Part shown: piece by piece, positions 4,719 to 5,057 of the stretch
Numbering within the stretch: the first letter of the stretch is position 1
Layout of the letters: every line of letters begins with the position of its first letter
NCBI GenBank assembly: GCA_902478725.1
Contig: CABSMD010000196.1
Span: forward strand, 1-5,057
Source of the DNA: an uncultured Clostridia bacterium
GTDB lineage: Bacteria; Bacillota; Clostridia; HGM11514
Length of the DNA stretch: 5,057 nucleotides
Direction: 5' to 3'
Notes under the pieces: model-generated
The model's input: the letters and a program-made list of their open reading frames with translations, nothing else
The model's database searches: none
Told to the model about the DNA's origin: nothing
Translations under genes and position numbers: made by a program

Positions 4719-4723
4719 CGATA
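4703..4723. repeat. Perfect 21-bp palindrome across the HTH gene stop codon
   Basis: Arms TATCGTTAAA (4703-4712) and TTTAACGATA (4714-4723) are exact reverse complements around a single G (4713). The stop codon TAA (4716-4718) lies in the right arm. The one-base centre and low GC make a stable RNA hairpin unlikely; a dimeric protein binding site is the better reading. It could be the operator of the next transcription unit (excision genes). No T-tract follows. Confidence 0.75.
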
Positions 4724-5057
4724 ACCGCCCGGCTGGATGCAGCGGCTTACCCTTTCCCCGCCAGCAAAAGGTCTGTGGCGTCACAGTTCCTTGACAAAAA
4801 TGCCCGCAAGATAACGGCGGCGCATCATAGGGCAGCGGACACATTCTGCAACTTCCGCATCGGCGTGGTGCGCCATGACCTCATATCTTATGAGAGAGCG
4901 AGAACCACCGGGCCGAGGGCAAGGCAGCTCTTAAACAGCGGAGGTAGCGACAATGATACTCCCTTATAGCTAAACGAAGCTCCGTTTTTTCCGGGGTTTC
5001 CAAGTCCGAGCGTTAAAAGCGTCGCAGGCAATGGGTAGGGCCGCGTGAGAACCACGC
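4719..5057 (+). other. Region without a clear gene after the HTH gene; structured leader
   Basis: No frame here is convincing as a normal gene. The stretch holds CTGTG-GCGT-CACAG (4773-4786); a nested hairpin with CTCATA-TCT-TATGAG (4880-4894) inside GTGGT/ACCAC (4865-4869/4904-4908); the nonamer GAGAACCAC at 4900-4908 and 5047-5055, the latter within a GCGTG/CACGC repeat (5043-5057); a tiny ORF (4953-4973); and a T6 run at 4985-4990. In Tn916-like elements excision and integration genes follow orf8, so this may be their regulatory leader; they would lie beyond the window. Confidence 0.4.
4953..4973 (+). CDS. Possible six-codon leader peptide
   Basis: GGAGG (4940-4944) sits 8 bases before an ATG opening MILPYS then TAA. 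Downstream, CTCCG (4980-4984) is complementary to CGGAG (4939-4943), which contains the ribosome site, and is followed by TTTTTT (4985-4990). AAACG (4972-4976) may instead pair with CGTTT (4983-4987). Ribosome movement over this ORF could choose between the pairings, as in translation-coupled attenuation. The stems are weak and the ORF is too short for coding statistics, so this remains tentative. Confidence 0.25.
   Translation: MILPYS

Noticed and set aside
4791..4819. TTGACA at 4791-4796 as a promoter
   Set aside because: No acceptable -10 hexamer lies 15-19 bases downstream (the bases are around ATAACGGCG).
4868..4880. GTGCGCC resembling the 5' end of a group II intron
   Set aside because: The short GTGCG-type match is common by chance; no intron domains V/VI, exon-binding loops or reverse transcriptase are visible in the remaining 190 bases.
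4775..4969. 64-codon GTG-start frame after the HTH gene
   Set aside because: No ribosome site at the GTG, no recognisable domain, and it overlaps hairpins and the better-supported tiny ORF.

Overview
The window looks like part of an integrative and conjugative element (ICE) of the Tn916/Tn1549 kind from a gut-type Clostridia/Firmicutes host. Strong AGGAGG ribosome binding sites, a near-consensus sigma-A promoter and a set of recognisable element-backbone genes support this. Element and host are inferred from protein resemblance recalled from memory; no search was run.

Layout, left to right. Positions 1-67 hold the first 22 codons of a MobC-type relaxosome protein on the minus strand. Behind it lies a leader with several inverted repeats and a candidate origin of transfer (about 155-190). 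A minus-strand XRE-family repressor (324-692) follows, with a hairpin terminator downstream of it (269-297). Then comes a plus-strand cargo block: a class I SAM-dependent methyltransferase (853-1461), a TetR-family regulator (1527-2087), a strong terminator (2092-2118) and a MATE-family efflux transporter (2237-3565). After a hairpin-rich stretch (3597-3739) and a possible 32-codon ORF, the backbone resumes with a Tn916 Orf7-like sigma factor (4048-4479), a translationally coupled Orf8-like HTH_16 protein (4485-4718), and 339 bases without a clear gene but with palindromes and a six-codon leader-like ORF.

How the parts fit. XRE repressor, sigma factor and small HTH protein match the Tn916 orf9/orf7/orf8 control module, in which orf9 is divergent from orf7/orf8. 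Here about 3 kb of cargo sits between the divergent repressor and the sigma operon. An identical 18-bp sequence (TATGAACTATACAATGTA), once in each orientation, faces both backbone units at 708-725 and 3820-3837, so both probably share one operator/-10 element. The cargo has its own circuit: a 17-bp near-palindrome close to AATGAATAACATTCATT occurs at 785-801 (upstream of the methyltransferase-tetR promoter) and at 2131-2147 and 2192-2208 (upstream of the transporter). These are the expected operators of the cargo TetR protein. The most economical reading is a ligand-responsive export/modification cassette carried by a conjugative element; the substrate cannot be read from the sequence.

The most unusual observations are the three-copy TetR operator set, the inverted operator pair bracketing the cargo, alternative GC-rich hairpins at 3665-3739 that would hide or expose a ribosome binding site, a perfect 10+1+10 palindrome over the stop codon of the HTH gene, and a nonamer, GAGAACCAC, found three times in the right-hand 1.05 kb.
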